A stretch of DNA of 64,000 bases from Sunxiuqinia sp963677175 (lineage in GTDB: Bacteria > Bacteroidota > Bacteroidia > Bacteroidales > Prolixibacteraceae): NCBI GenBank assembly GCA_963677175.2, contig CAXXES010000006.1, positions 1 to 64,000 on the forward strand. The letters are read 5' to 3'. A program made the translations under genes and the position numbers. Within the stretch, counting starts at the first letter, position 1, and every line of letters starts with the position of its first letter. Below the pieces are notes generated by a model. It worked only from the letters and a program-made list of their open reading frames with translations. It made no database searches and was not told the origin of the DNA. Below, piece after piece: positions 24,700 to 33,651 of the stretch.

Positions 24700-25727
24700 C
24701 GCCCAACGGTTCTAAAAGCACTTTGGGGTTGAGTGGACTGTCGCTTATCACTACGATATAACTCATAGGAAAACTTTCATCACCCAAGCTTATTTCTTCA
24801 ATTTATAAATGCCTGACCCACCCTGGCGCTCCCTTGAAAAGCTACGCTTTATACACAACTCTATGAGTTTTGATCCTCACTTGACTGGACTTTTTTAGAA
24901 TAAACAGAAGATGGAATCTAACGGAAATGTGTCTACCCTTAAGTCCCCCACTTCGCCGATAGGCGAAAGAAGCGTAGGCCGTCAAAGTCGCCCGGGCCGG
25001 CGTTGGCGGGAAGGATTTTTGGCGGGTATCCAGGATTGTGCGCCGGAAAGAAAAAATCCTGAGGCGGGGAGAAGGATCACTTTGACTAGATTTTTGCATC
25101 CTTTTTATCGAATGGAAAAGGATGTGCCCGTCCGGCATGAGGACAAAGAAGCATTGAGAACAAACAAACGTTTTGCGATGCGGCGTCCGTCAATAAAGGC
25201 CGGACAGGCATGCTGGCTGGGAGCATTCAAAATACCGGGTGGTTGCGCCTTGTTTGATGTTGCGCATTTCAACCCCGGGTTCCGTTTCACTCCACCCTGC
25301 CTGTTCCGATAAAATCGGAAGGGCTATTGATATTTAACCCCATTGGGGTAATCGGTTTCTCTCGGAGAGGCCTATAAATTTAATAGTTTTTGTGACCCAT
25401 CATATTTGTGTATAGAAGGGCAGCTTGAAAAGGGAGGGAAGTCGTCCCGACGTGCATCGGGACCGCGGCAGGGTGGGTCAAAACTTGCCAATAATAACCG
25501 GTTATCTAACTTGTCGGGCCCTTGACGGATTTGTTTCAATACCGTGTGGGACTTAATGAGTCATACTGTCCGCCAACTGCCAGATCAGGATCTGCCGGCG
25601 AGTTACTGAATGTCCAAATATTGGACGAAACTGACCACTGAGACTGAGCACTGCGACTTCTTTATCCCATCATTCATTACCAGTGGTTGGATCCTTGAAA
25701 TTTGGAACATGGAATTTGGAATTTGCA
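24700..25727 (+). repeat. right copy of the ~1 kb direct repeat
   Basis: It matches 11655-12770 in the same orientation, including the hairpin AGGATTTTT/AAAAATCCT (25012-25060) and the terminal GGAATTTGGAACATGG-like tract. It lacks the ~92-base insert of the left copy. It starts about 60 bases after the last CRISPR repeat and ends before the histidine phosphatase gene. No transposase or integrase is present, and the short frames are shared repeats, not evident genes. Together the two copies bracket a 12-kb segment with dinB and the CRISPR-Cas locus. Confidence 0.85.
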
Positions 25728-25793
25728 GCCTGTAACTCATTGCTTGCATTCATGACTGACAACGGCCCAGTCGCAAGGCATCGGCGGCATCAT

Positions 25794-26429
25794 TTAAGGC
25801 TGGAAGGTCAGCTTCGAAACTGCCAGGTTTTTGTTTCCACCGTTGCTTATGATTGTCCAGCCACGCTTTTTTAGTTCGCGCCGCAAATCAGAAATTAAAA
25901 AGCCATGGGCCACCAACACCGTTGTTTCGTCTTTTTCAGATAATTCAATTAACAGATCAGCGGCGAGTTTCCTCCTTCGGTTGGCCTCCATCCGGCTTTC
26001 GCCTTTTTTGTTTAAATGAATGGCCCAAAAGAAACGCGACAATACTGTCCAGGCTTTATAAGGCAAGGGAAGCACGGGCACTGAAACAATCGACAAATCA
26101 TACTCATTGAATAGCGTAAATGCCTGGATGCTGTCGTTTTCAGGAAATAAAACCGCGGCGGTTTGCATGGCTCGGGGAAGTGCGCTGCTATAAATGTTTA
26201 AATTATCGCCTTCAACTTTTTGAAGCACTGGCGTAGGGTCAAAATTTTCAATTGGCTGGCTGTCGTAACTGTCCAGTATTTTATCGGCCCTGTTTGAAGA
26301 GCACAATGCTGGTTTGTCCAAATCAACAGAAGCATGGCGGATCAAATAAATCACCAGTTGCTGATTTGCCTGACCGTAGCCGGAGAGCGCTACCAACGAA
26401 AACAATAGGAAAAGGATTTTTCTGCTCAA
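25794..26429 (-). CDS. histidine phosphatase family protein, exported
   Basis: A 211-aa protein with a signal peptide (ILFLLFSLVALSGYGQ) and a phosphoglycerate-mutase-like core: catalytic RH in LIRHASVDLD, SSALPRAMQTA with the second Arg, an acidic residue in LFNEYDL, and the distal His in TTVLVAHGFLISDLRREL. All four active-site positions are therefore present. It should be a periplasmic phosphomonoesterase or signalling phosphatase; the substrate is unknown. The start codon is TTG (26427-26429) overlapping the TGA of the upstream gene, so the two are translationally coupled. The signal peptide supports this start. Confidence 0.85.
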   Translation of the reverse strand: MSRKILFLLFSLVALSGYGQANQQLVIYLIRHASVDLDKPALCSSNRADKILDSYDSQPIENFDPTPVLQKVEGDNLNIYSSALPRAMQTAAVLFPENDSIQAFTLFNEYDLSIVSVPVLPLPYKAWTVLSRFFWAIHLNKKGESRMEANRRRKLAADLLIELSEKDETTVLVAHGFLISDLRRELKKRGWTIISNGGNKNLAVSKLTFQP

Positions 26430-29400
26430 AACTTAAAATTTAAACTCACCTGGACCATATTATCTTCGTCGCTCCAGTTGTAAGTGGCCGTTAAAATAGT
26501 CAATTCAAATGGCGATATCCAAAATCCGCTGCCATAACCTTGATGCCATTTATTTGAATGCTCACCATCAAGCCAAACCCTGCCGGAATCATAAAAACCT
26601 AAAACACCCAATTCACCTTTGATCAGGTAGGCTGAAAAATCAACCAATTTATAACGCAATTCAGTATTCTGGTAAATAGATTGGTCACCGTAAAACCGAT
26701 CGGCAAGGTAGCCACGCAGGTTGGTCTTTCCGCCAAGCTGCGCTGCTTCCAAAAAAGTATAATCGCCAAAGACAGCACTTCCCCCCAAGCGAAGTGCAAG
26801 GACGGCCCGTGGGTCTTCTGTGAAACTTACATAAGCACGCACATCGGCATTTAATTTCAAAAACTCCTCTTGCTCGCCATTCAATTGAAAATATTGTTGC
26901 CCGCTAAGCGAAAGCTCAAGCCCCCTTTGAGCATTCACTTTTTTGTCCAGGTTAGCGTAGTAATAAGACAGTTGGAAGCCTGTAAACAACTGCCGTCCTA
27001 AATCGGACGGCGAAAGGCCATTGTTGCTCAAATCGGCAATAAACCGGTTGGGCTCTTCATTTTCTTCAACATTTGAACGTTTCAAAAATACACCGGCCAA
27101 CAACTTACTTTCGTTGACCGAACCATCTTTGGCTTGTTTAAAAGCGGTTTTTCCCCAACGGTGGCCCAAACTGTATTCAAGTATCTGCTGATTGGCCCTG
27201 AGCCGGTAATAACTGTCAGCAAAGCGGCCATCTTTTACGCTTTCATTCCCCCATCCAAAATAATTCATGGCATAATCAGGCGCTTTCAATTGAAACGAAA
27301 AATGATGATCCAGCCCATTCACTTCGCTTTCCGAATCATATAAATATTTAAAATTGAAAGCACTTGTGCGCATGGCATAATTGGCCATCACTGTTTGTGT
27401 TATATTTCGCCGGAACTTGTATTTATAGAAAACAGGACCTCCCCCGATAAACAGCCCGTCGTCGGGATTGTATCCGGTAAAGATGCCCGGCTTTACCACA
27501 TTGTGCTTAAAATTCAGGCGGTCGTAATGGTTAATCTTCTTTTTATCCGAGAGTTTGATACGCGTATCTTTCGCTGCGTCCAAATAAGTGTTTTTTTGCT
27601 GATCGTAAACGAATACCTGTTTTCCGAAGGTTTTAACATACGAATCATTGCGAACCGAATCTTTGCCTTTTCCACCAGTGATCCGAATGACTGGTCCTTT
27701 CCCTACCCTTCCGTCGAGCTTAAAAACATCATCATCATCCAAACCATAAAGCCTGATTTCACTGGTTTCATCCGTATTGAAAATCCGATGGTAATAGCGT
27801 TGTTTCGTGTTGCGCTTTTTTGAGAGCTCAAAAATGGAGACCTCTGTTTGCTCATCGTTTAGGCGGTTAAGCTGAAATAAATCCGCCTCATTGGTTCCGA
27901 CAACATCCACCTTTTTGGCAAGCGATAAATAATGTTGTCTGGCCATTGTTTCAAGATTCTCCCTGCGTTTCTTTAATATGGCCGCTGTTTGTCCGGCACG
28001 CAAAGCTTGCACTTCAATGGGAAAAGCCGCCATCGCCTCATCGATTTTTTCGTCAGTCAGCGATTTTTGCAAGCTATCGATGGTCTGTTTCCATGTCTGC
28101 CAGTCGGGCTGGGACAGAAACGTGCGATCGAAATAGCGGGCATTAAAAGTCAGCCCATCCATGTTTTGTGTGATAGAATCGAACCCCTGAATTTTTGGCA
28201 AAAGCCATTTCCGAGCAGCCAGCCAGGGAATAATCCCTTCATTGACATAAAATGCCTGATCGCGGTCTCTTGGTATTGGCTGATAAACCATCTTCCCATT
28301 TTCCTTAAATGAAGCCCAGCGCCACTGGTCATCATGCCGATCCCAATCGTTGATAAAGGTATCAAAAAGCCGCGCCTTCAATACCGCTTGCTGATCAGCC
28401 CGATAGTCCGGATCATCGTACATTTTCTCCAGCACGTCATCGGTTCCAACGATGTCCTTTGAAAAGCCAAAGCTCGCCTGGTCTGACCAATCTCCGGATG
28501 GGCGTTCCTCAAAAAGAAACAAGCTTTCAGACAAGTCTTCGGCGTATTCTTTCAAGCGCTTATCGTTTGGCACATACACAACTTCCGGATTGGTGTGATA
28601 AATACCTGCCGTTTCGGCCAATTGGGCCACCGGCAAAGCAGCATAAGGGTTTGATGCAGAAATATTGTCCTGCACAATGTCAACAGCAAAAGTATGCTGA
28701 AGCTCGCTGGGGATGGCTCCTTCAACAAATTTCTCAATCGATCGCAACACATATTGCTGGCCATTTTTAGCTTCCAGTCGAAGCGAACGGGTTTGTTGCC
28801 CTCCTCCTCTTTTTACAATCTCAAGTCCGCCATGCATTTCTTCAATATTGAAAACGGGCACTTTAACCGGGGTTGACCAAACTTCGCGGTAGTTTTTGCC
28901 CATCCATTTATAAGCAGAAGTCGGCGACATATACTGATGACTTGCCGGATGAAGGATGCTGTCAGGAAAAAAATCGTTTTCGGACATGGTCGCTTCATGA
29001 GGTTTTTGTTTTTGGAAAGTGTATAAATCTTCCCTGCAGTCCGCGCTACTCAAATCGTCAATTGAAAAAAACAACAGTTCAACCCTCCCGTCCTGGTAAA
29101 AATCGAGTCTGGAATAGCCCGCATCACTGCTTCCACAAACGACTTTTTTCTTATCCAGGTAACCGCCTCCGTTGAGCGAACCTCCAATCACCTGATGGAC
29201 TTCCTTCTCCTTGATGTACTGAAAGTTTTGCTCATGCGAAGAGGCATAAATGACGTTAGGAAATTCCTCTAATATTGAAGCCAGTTTTTTGCTGAGCTTT
29301 TTATAATCCGGATGTACCAGATCTGCCCGAGTCCCAAGGTATTTACGGTACGCGACAAATGGAAATGCAAAAACATTGGTCAATGTGGGGTAATTTCCAC

Positions 29401-30043
29401 CATACTCACCATAAGAAATGATGGGATGATAGCCGACAACAACCACCTCTTTGTTATCGTTTCGCCTCAAAATATCCTGCAAATTCAACCAAACATCCTC
29501 TTCATCTTCCAAATCACATTTACCAAAACGTGTATCATACGGGTGTAGCCACCATTGCGTATCCAACAAGACAATGGTCAACGAATCATTAATATTGACT
29601 TCGACAGGCCCGGGACAGCCCCAGTCGGGCATATAAATCTCTTTGCCTTCAAGCTGCTTGTGAATGGTCTTGTATTCCCATTTCACCATATTTTTTCCTT
29701 TTGATGAGCCATTCTCCCAGTCGGCTCGCCCCGGGACAAAAGCAATTGGTCCGTTAAAATCAAGAAGCTGGCCAACCAACGATTCGTTAATCAGTCCATC
29801 AAAATCATCAGAAGAAATATCAGTTTGCCTTGGATAAACATTATTTCCAAGAAAAACGAGTCCTTTTTCGTTATGATTGTATTTGATGATGGTATTGAAT
29901 AAATCAACATGCCCCGGATTTGAAGCCTCGTAAATCCCTGCATGGCCAACCATAAAAAGACTAAATGCTATTTGATCATCCGGTTGTCCATAACTGTTAA
30001 AAACAATTAAATGGCTTATCAAAAAAAGAAGTAATTTTCTCAT
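26426..30043 (-). CDS. metallophosphatase-like domain fused to a BamA/TamA-type outer-membrane barrel
   Basis: From the ATG at 30043 (MRKLLLFLISHLIVFNSYGQ, signal peptide) the protein is 1205 aa. Residues about 25-290 have the fold pattern of a calcineurin-like phosphoesterase. About 400-750 form a large uncharacterised middle domain with KMVYQPIPRDRDQAFYVNEG. From about 880 on there is a 16-strand-type barrel ending LTILTATYNWSDEDNMVQVSLNFKF, with the terminal aromatic of outer-membrane proteins. The family is common in Bacteroidota, but here the metal-binding motifs are changed: GHAG for GDAG (H34), GNNVY for GDNVY (N67), GRADW for GNHDW, YHP for HHP and SHEQ for GHEH. The phosphatase domain is probably catalytically dead. 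It is cotranscribed with the histidine phosphatase. Confidence 0.85.
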   Translation of the reverse strand: MRKLLLFLISHLIVFNSYGQPDDQIAFSLFMVGHAGIYEASNPGHVDLFNTIIKYNHNEKGLVFLGNNVYPRQTDISSDDFDGLINESLVGQLLDFNGPIAFVPGRADWENGSSKGKNMVKWEYKTIHKQLEGKEIYMPDWGCPGPVEVNINDSLTIVLLDTQWWLHPYDTRFGKCDLEDEEDVWLNLQDILRRNDNKEVVVVGYHPIISYGEYGGNYPTLTNVFAFPFVAYRKYLGTRADLVHPDYKKLSKKLASILEEFPNVIYASSHEQNFQYIKEKEVHQVIGGSLNGGGYLDKKKVVCGSSDAGYSRLDFYQDGRVELLFFSIDDLSSADCREDLYTFQKQKPHEATMSENDFFPDSILHPASHQYMSPTSAYKWMGKNYREVWSTPVKVPVFNIEEMHGGLEIVKRGGGQQTRSLRLEAKNGQQYVLRSIEKFVEGAIPSELQHTFAVDIVQDNISASNPYAALPVAQLAETAGIYHTNPEVVYVPNDKRLKEYAEDLSESLFLFEERPSGDWSDQASFGFSKDIVGTDDVLEKMYDDPDYRADQQAVLKARLFDTFINDWDRHDDQWRWASFKENGKMVYQPIPRDRDQAFYVNEGIIPWLAARKWLLPKIQGFDSITQNMDGLTFNARYFDRTFLSQPDWQTWKQTIDSLQKSLTDEKIDEAMAAFPIEVQALRAGQTAAILKKRRENLETMARQHYLSLAKKVDVVGTNEADLFQLNRLNDEQTEVSIFELSKKRNTKQRYYHRIFNTDETSEIRLYGLDDDDVFKLDGRVGKGPVIRITGGKGKDSVRNDSYVKTFGKQVFVYDQQKNTYLDAAKDTRIKLSDKKKINHYDRLNFKHNVVKPGIFTGYNPDDGLFIGGGPVFYKYKFRRNITQTVMANYAMRTSAFNFKYLYDSESEVNGLDHHFSFQLKAPDYAMNYFGWGNESVKDGRFADSYYRLRANQQILEYSLGHRWGKTAFKQAKDGSVNESKLLAGVFLKRSNVEENEEPNRFIADLSNNGLSPSDLGRQLFTGFQLSYYYANLDKKVNAQRGLELSLSGQQYFQLNGEQEEFLKLNADVRAYVSFTEDPRAVLALRLGGSAVFGDYTFLEAAQLGGKTNLRGYLADRFYGDQSIYQNTELRYKLVDFSAYLIKGELGVLGFYDSGRVWLDGEHSNKWHQGYGSGFWISPFELTILTATYNWSDEDNMVQVSLNFKF

Positions 30044-30089
30044 GTAAAATAAAATATTCAAATTCGTACTTTCAATAAAAAAAACAAGT

Positions 30090-31265
30090 ATGACAATTGT
30101 TGATCAGGCAAAACATTTTATTATTGATTATTTTCAACAGAATAATGATCAAAAATTCACCTTTCACACGCTTGAACATACTCTTCGTGTGGTTGCCCAA
30201 GCTGAACTCATCGGCAAACAAGAGGGATTAGGTGAAAGTGAGCTAGCGGCTGTTATCGTTGCTGCCTGGTTTCACGATTCCGGGTATTTGGTACAACTCG
30301 AAAACCATGAAGAAGCCAGCATTGATCTGGTTCGATCTTTTTTCAGTGAAACCCCTCAAGGTACAGACTTTGAAAGCTTGGTTGAAACATGTATTCGCAT
30401 AACAAAGCGCGACCGGGAGCCCCAAATCCTTGCCGAAAAGGTCATTCTTGATGCCGATATTTCCCATATCACCGATGAAAACTTCATTGTCATTTCCAAA
30501 AAACTCAGGAAAGAACGTTCCAACTGTGAATTGCGGGCAATTTCGCCGCTTGACTATTGGCAGGAAACATTGGCTTTTTTAGAAAAACAACAGTTTTATA
30601 CCGCTTTCGCCCAGGTAGAATTTCAGCCGGCAAAAGAACAAAATACCAAAAGAGTCAGAACGTTGATCGCCGAACTTCAACAAAAAGGAAAAGGAAAACC
30701 GAAAGAACGTTCAACAAATCGTGGCGTTGAGTCCATGTTCCGCCTGACTGGTAATAACCAAATGCGCCTGAGCGCCATCGCCGATAAAAAGGCCAATATC
30801 CTGATTTCGATTAATTCAATATTATTTTCGGTGTCGGCGGTGGTAGCTACAGCAAAACCCTTTGGAACAGCCGAACTTGCTGCTCCTGTAATTGTTTTAT
30901 TTATCGCCAGTTTACTATCGCTTATTTTTGCTATTTTATCCTGCCGCCCCCACCTGGGCAACTGGAAATATTCAGAAAAGGATATCAAAGAACGTCAGGT
31001 CAATTTACTCTTTTTCGGTAATTTTTTCCGTATCCCTTATCTCCAATATGATGAGGCTGTGAAAGAAATGATGGATGATTACGATTACCTGTATACCAAC
31101 ATGATCAGGGATCAATATTCGCTGGGTTTATCCTTGACACGCAAATATAAACTGCTTCGCATAGCTTATAATATTTTTATGTATGGATTTATTCTGTCTG
31201 CCATTGTTTTCATTATCAATTACCTGATAAAAGGGCAACTGGTAAATTGGCTGGCCACTTTTTAG
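30090..31265 (+). CDS. HD domain protein with a Pycsar-effector-like membrane module
   Basis: A 391-aa protein. Residues about 20-130 are an HD phosphohydrolase domain with the metal-ligand pattern H30 (HTLEHTLRV), H62-D63 (WFHDSGYL) and D121/D123 (ILDADISHI). After a linker, residues about 208-385 match the PycTM/DUF5706 type (FRLTGNNQMRLSAIADKKANILISINS), with three hydrophobic segments. Two lie within about 242-290 and one near the C-terminus (YNIFMYGFILSAIVFIINYLI). PycTM proteins are membrane-disrupting effectors of Pycsar anti-phage systems that respond to cCMP or cUMP. HD-DUF5706 fusions are also widespread in Bacteroidota with no proven role. The next gene is a nucleotide cyclase that converges and overlaps by 138 bp. 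An HD domain could degrade the signal; that part is inference. Confidence 0.85.
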   Translation: MTIVDQAKHFIIDYFQQNNDQKFTFHTLEHTLRVVAQAELIGKQEGLGESELAAVIVAAWFHDSGYLVQLENHEEASIDLVRSFFSETPQGTDFESLVETCIRITKRDREPQILAEKVILDADISHITDENFIVISKKLRKERSNCELRAISPLDYWQETLAFLEKQQFYTAFAQVEFQPAKEQNTKRVRTLIAELQQKGKGKPKERSTNRGVESMFRLTGNNQMRLSAIADKKANILISINSILFSVSAVVATAKPFGTAELAAPVIVLFIASLLSLIFAILSCRPHLGNWKYSEKDIKERQVNLLFFGNFFRIPYLQYDEAVKEMMDDYDYLYTNMIRDQYSLGLSLTRKYKLLRIAYNIFMYGFILSAIVFIINYLIKGQLVNWLATF

Positions 31266-32405
31266 TTCTTCCTGTTCAATCGAATAAATATCAACTGGTT
31301 TTTGCTTGCCGATCAGCATTTTACCTTCAGCCTCCATTTTAACCTTGTAGCCTACTGACACCTCATTAAAGTCATCAACAAAGGCGCTGGTAACCAACAG
31401 TGGTTTATTGTAACTCTTACATTGCTTTTGAATCCGCGCAGCAGTGTTCAAAACGTCGCCATGAAATGCAATTTCGCTCTTCAATGTGCCTACTTCCGAT
31501 ACCATAATCTTTCCCGTATTGATTGAGGCCGTAAAGTTGGGAATCACTCCAAACTCTTTCAGAAAATAATCGGCATAGCTATTTAAAATAGCTGAGAACT
31601 CGAAATAAAAGTTAACAGCATAACGAAAATTCCTTTTCTTATTTGATGGCCAACTCAATACCACCTCATCTCCCACTATTTGGTATTGCATTGCACGATA
31701 CTTAATTTCCAGGATCCCCAGATGCTTAAAACACTCCTGAAGAAAAGCACTGTATTTCCGGTGTCCCAATAACTCGGCATACCTGGTAGAAGAAATCAAA
31801 TCGATGAACATAAAAATCCTGTCTTCTTCTCTAGGGGTACGATAGTATCCTGATATAATGAGATAAAAACTTTCAAAGCCAACTTTTTGCCGAATGGCTT
31901 TATAAAAGTTGATAAAAGATGAAATGATCACACCAATTGTGAATAGATATAAGGTTGTTTTATTCAGGAAAAACCACTTGATCAGGTATAAATACTCCGA
32001 AATGTCGGTGATAATCTTTGTATGATAATGATAAATGGAGATCACAAGAAAAACCAAACCCAAGAGAATAATAACAAATACAAGTCGCCAAATAAACAGC
32101 ACACCTAAACTCTTTTTCGCCAAAAGTTCGTAAAATACAACGTCTTCAAACAGCCACGAGCCAACGGCAACCAATGAAGCCATAGCGGTTAAAGCCAGTC
32201 CATTTTGATGCATCACCTGGAAAACCCGCGCCCCTGTCTCGCCTATTTCAGGATCAATCAGATAATTTAGAAAGATGAATATCCTGACTAAAATATTCCA
32301 GGCAAACAGATTAAAAAAAAGTTTGCTTAGCAGCCAAATAATTCGGGGCTTTAGATTTTGCGGAAGTATAACGATATCCGATTTTTTATGTTCCTTATCT
32401 GACAT
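31128..32405 (-). CDS. membrane class III nucleotide cyclase
   Basis: A 425-aa protein. The N-terminal half has about four hydrophobic segments (LLSKLFFNLFAWNILVRIFIFLNYLI; LFIWRLVFVIILLGLVFLVIS; YLFTIGVIISSFINF). The C-terminal cyclase homology domain starts at IFMFIDLISSTRYAELLG. Two metal-binding aspartates are visible (FIDL and VGDEVVL), and the motif FHGDVLNTAARIQ supplies the catalytic Asn and Arg. The residues that select the base are not canonical for adenine or guanine as far as I can align them, so the product nucleotide is open. The last ~55 residues run past the usual end of the domain and are encoded antisense to the HD-PycTM gene. It is convergent with that gene. Confidence 0.85.
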   Translation of the reverse strand: MSDKEHKKSDIVILPQNLKPRIIWLLSKLFFNLFAWNILVRIFIFLNYLIDPEIGETGARVFQVMHQNGLALTAMASLVAVGSWLFEDVVFYELLAKKSLGVLFIWRLVFVIILLGLVFLVISIYHYHTKIITDISEYLYLIKWFFLNKTTLYLFTIGVIISSFINFYKAIRQKVGFESFYLIISGYYRTPREEDRIFMFIDLISSTRYAELLGHRKYSAFLQECFKHLGILEIKYRAMQYQIVGDEVVLSWPSNKKRNFRYAVNFYFEFSAILNSYADYFLKEFGVIPNFTASINTGKIMVSEVGTLKSEIAFHGDVLNTAARIQKQCKSYNKPLLVTSAFVDDFNEVSVGYKVKMEAEGKMLIGKQKPVDIYSIEQEELKSGQPIYQLPFYQVIDNENNGRQNKSIHKNIISYAKQFIFACQG

Positions 32406-32517
32406 GGTATTTTATGGCTTAAAAAGTACGAAATAAGTAAATCCGAACCGAATTGGCACCGGAAAAATAGGCCTACCTGATGAATTCATCGGTGAAGTGA
32501 TACCTTCCTTTTTCATA

Positions 32518-32538
32518 AAAACAAGCAGGACTTTCACC
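32518..32538 (+). repeat. orphan fragment resembling the 3' half of the CRISPR repeat
   Basis: This 21-base stretch (AAAACAAGCAGGACTTTCAC and one more C) agrees with the last 21 bases of the CRISPR repeat at 19 of 21 positions. It is nearly 8 kb from the array, on the same strand, in the gap between the cyclase and VOC genes, and is followed by a C9 run. The 5' half of the repeat is not recognisable. No spacer-repeat periodicity surrounds it. Confidence 0.55.
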
Positions 32539-32565
32539 CCCCCCCATCAACGTTCGGCTGTTGTT

Positions 32566-33621
32566 CTAGTCTTTAACCCGGCTAAATGCCAACGTTTTTA
32601 CCATCCAGTCGGGCAACGATTTTCGGGGGTCTCTTCCCTTTAGATTCATGAACCAGCCGAGCTTTTCAATAATCGGCAGTTTGTGCGTTTCTACAAATTC
32701 AATGGGTGTACCATCCGGATCGGAGATGTAGGCGAAATGCCCGGCAGCGGTGCCCATATCAAAACTATCGGCGCTGTTTACGGTAAACGGAAAGCCTTTT
32801 TGTTCACATTCGTCTTTCAGAAAATCCATACCAACAATATCGAAGCACAGGTGAATGTATCCGAGCTCGCCCCAAATGCGATCCTGGTAAATCTTTCGCG
32901 GTGTTCGTTCAAGTGTTTGGATTAGTTCGATTTGAGTGGGCCCCAGCAACTTGCTAAAAGGACCTGTCCGGGCTTTGTGCTTCAACAAAACACGTCGGTA
33001 TTTTTGATCTCCGCCAGGCAGTACCTCCAAATCGGCAAATTGGCCGGTTTCATCAAAAACCACTTGATCATATCGCAGAATATCAACATACACTTTTTTG
33101 GCTTCTTCCATATCCGACACGCCAATCACCGCCCCGGCTACACCACCGGTAACTGACTTCTGTTTCCGATAGTGATTTTCCTCCTCAACCACTTCAAAAA
33201 TGTTGTTGTAAGGATCGCGCAGGTAATAGTGCCAATGATTTTGCGGGTCACGGGTCAAGCCGCCCAAAATATTCAGTCCCTTAGCCTGATGCGCCTCAAA
33301 AGCCTTTTGAACATTCCGGCATTTCATCTTACAGATGAATATCCCCGTGTCGCCCAACTGAACGTCAAAAACAGGCGGTTTTGGTACGATATTGGTATGT
33401 TGCCAAATCTCAAAACCTCCGCCACCTTCCATGTTCATGGCCAGGGCAGCATACCGGTCGCATTGCTGCCCGTTGGTATAAGGCAACATGAGCTTGGCTG
33501 TTGCGGTATCTTCAAACACCTTGATGTCCATTCCAAACACCTTCCGATACCATTTCCACGCCTTTTGGGCATCCTTAACGCCAATTCCAACTTGTTGAAT
33601 GCCACAAATATTTTTTTCCAT
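32566..33621 (-). CDS. VOC family protein, two-domain dioxygenase-like
   Basis: A 351-aa protein with two vicinal-oxygen-chelate units: IQQVGIGVKDAQKAWKWYRKVFG at the start and GGVAGAVIGVSDMEEAKKVYVDIL in the middle. Each ends in the usual substrate-facing strand (HYYLRDPYNNIFEVVEE; FAYISDPDGTPIEFVETH), the latter supplying a likely metal-binding Glu. The overall plan is like 4-hydroxyphenylpyruvate dioxygenase or other extradiol-type enzymes, but the substrate cannot be told. Cytoplasmic. It lies 30 bases downstream of an SDR gene on the same strand, so both may serve one catabolic step. Confidence 0.8.
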   Translation of the reverse strand: MEKNICGIQQVGIGVKDAQKAWKWYRKVFGMDIKVFEDTATAKLMLPYTNGQQCDRYAALAMNMEGGGGFEIWQHTNIVPKPPVFDVQLGDTGIFICKMKCRNVQKAFEAHQAKGLNILGGLTRDPQNHWHYYLRDPYNNIFEVVEEENHYRKQKSVTGGVAGAVIGVSDMEEAKKVYVDILRYDQVVFDETGQFADLEVLPGGDQKYRRVLLKHKARTGPFSKLLGPTQIELIQTLERTPRKIYQDRIWGELGYIHLCFDIVGMDFLKDECEQKGFPFTVNSADSFDMGTAAGHFAYISDPDGTPIEFVETHKLPIIEKLGWFMNLKGRDPRKSLPDWMVKTLAFSRVKD

Positions 33622-33651
33622 ATCACCTTTATTATAATGAATCGTTGTACG

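Noticed and set aside
28459..29175. Plus-strand frames of about 100 codons within the phosphatase-barrel gene
   Set aside because: Antisense shadows without a start context; the minus-strand protein is continuous over 1205 residues.
32536..32545. C9 homopolymer after the orphan repeat, considered as a phase-variation switch
   Set aside because: It lies outside any coding frame and has no promoter nearby. It may also be a sequencing run-length error.
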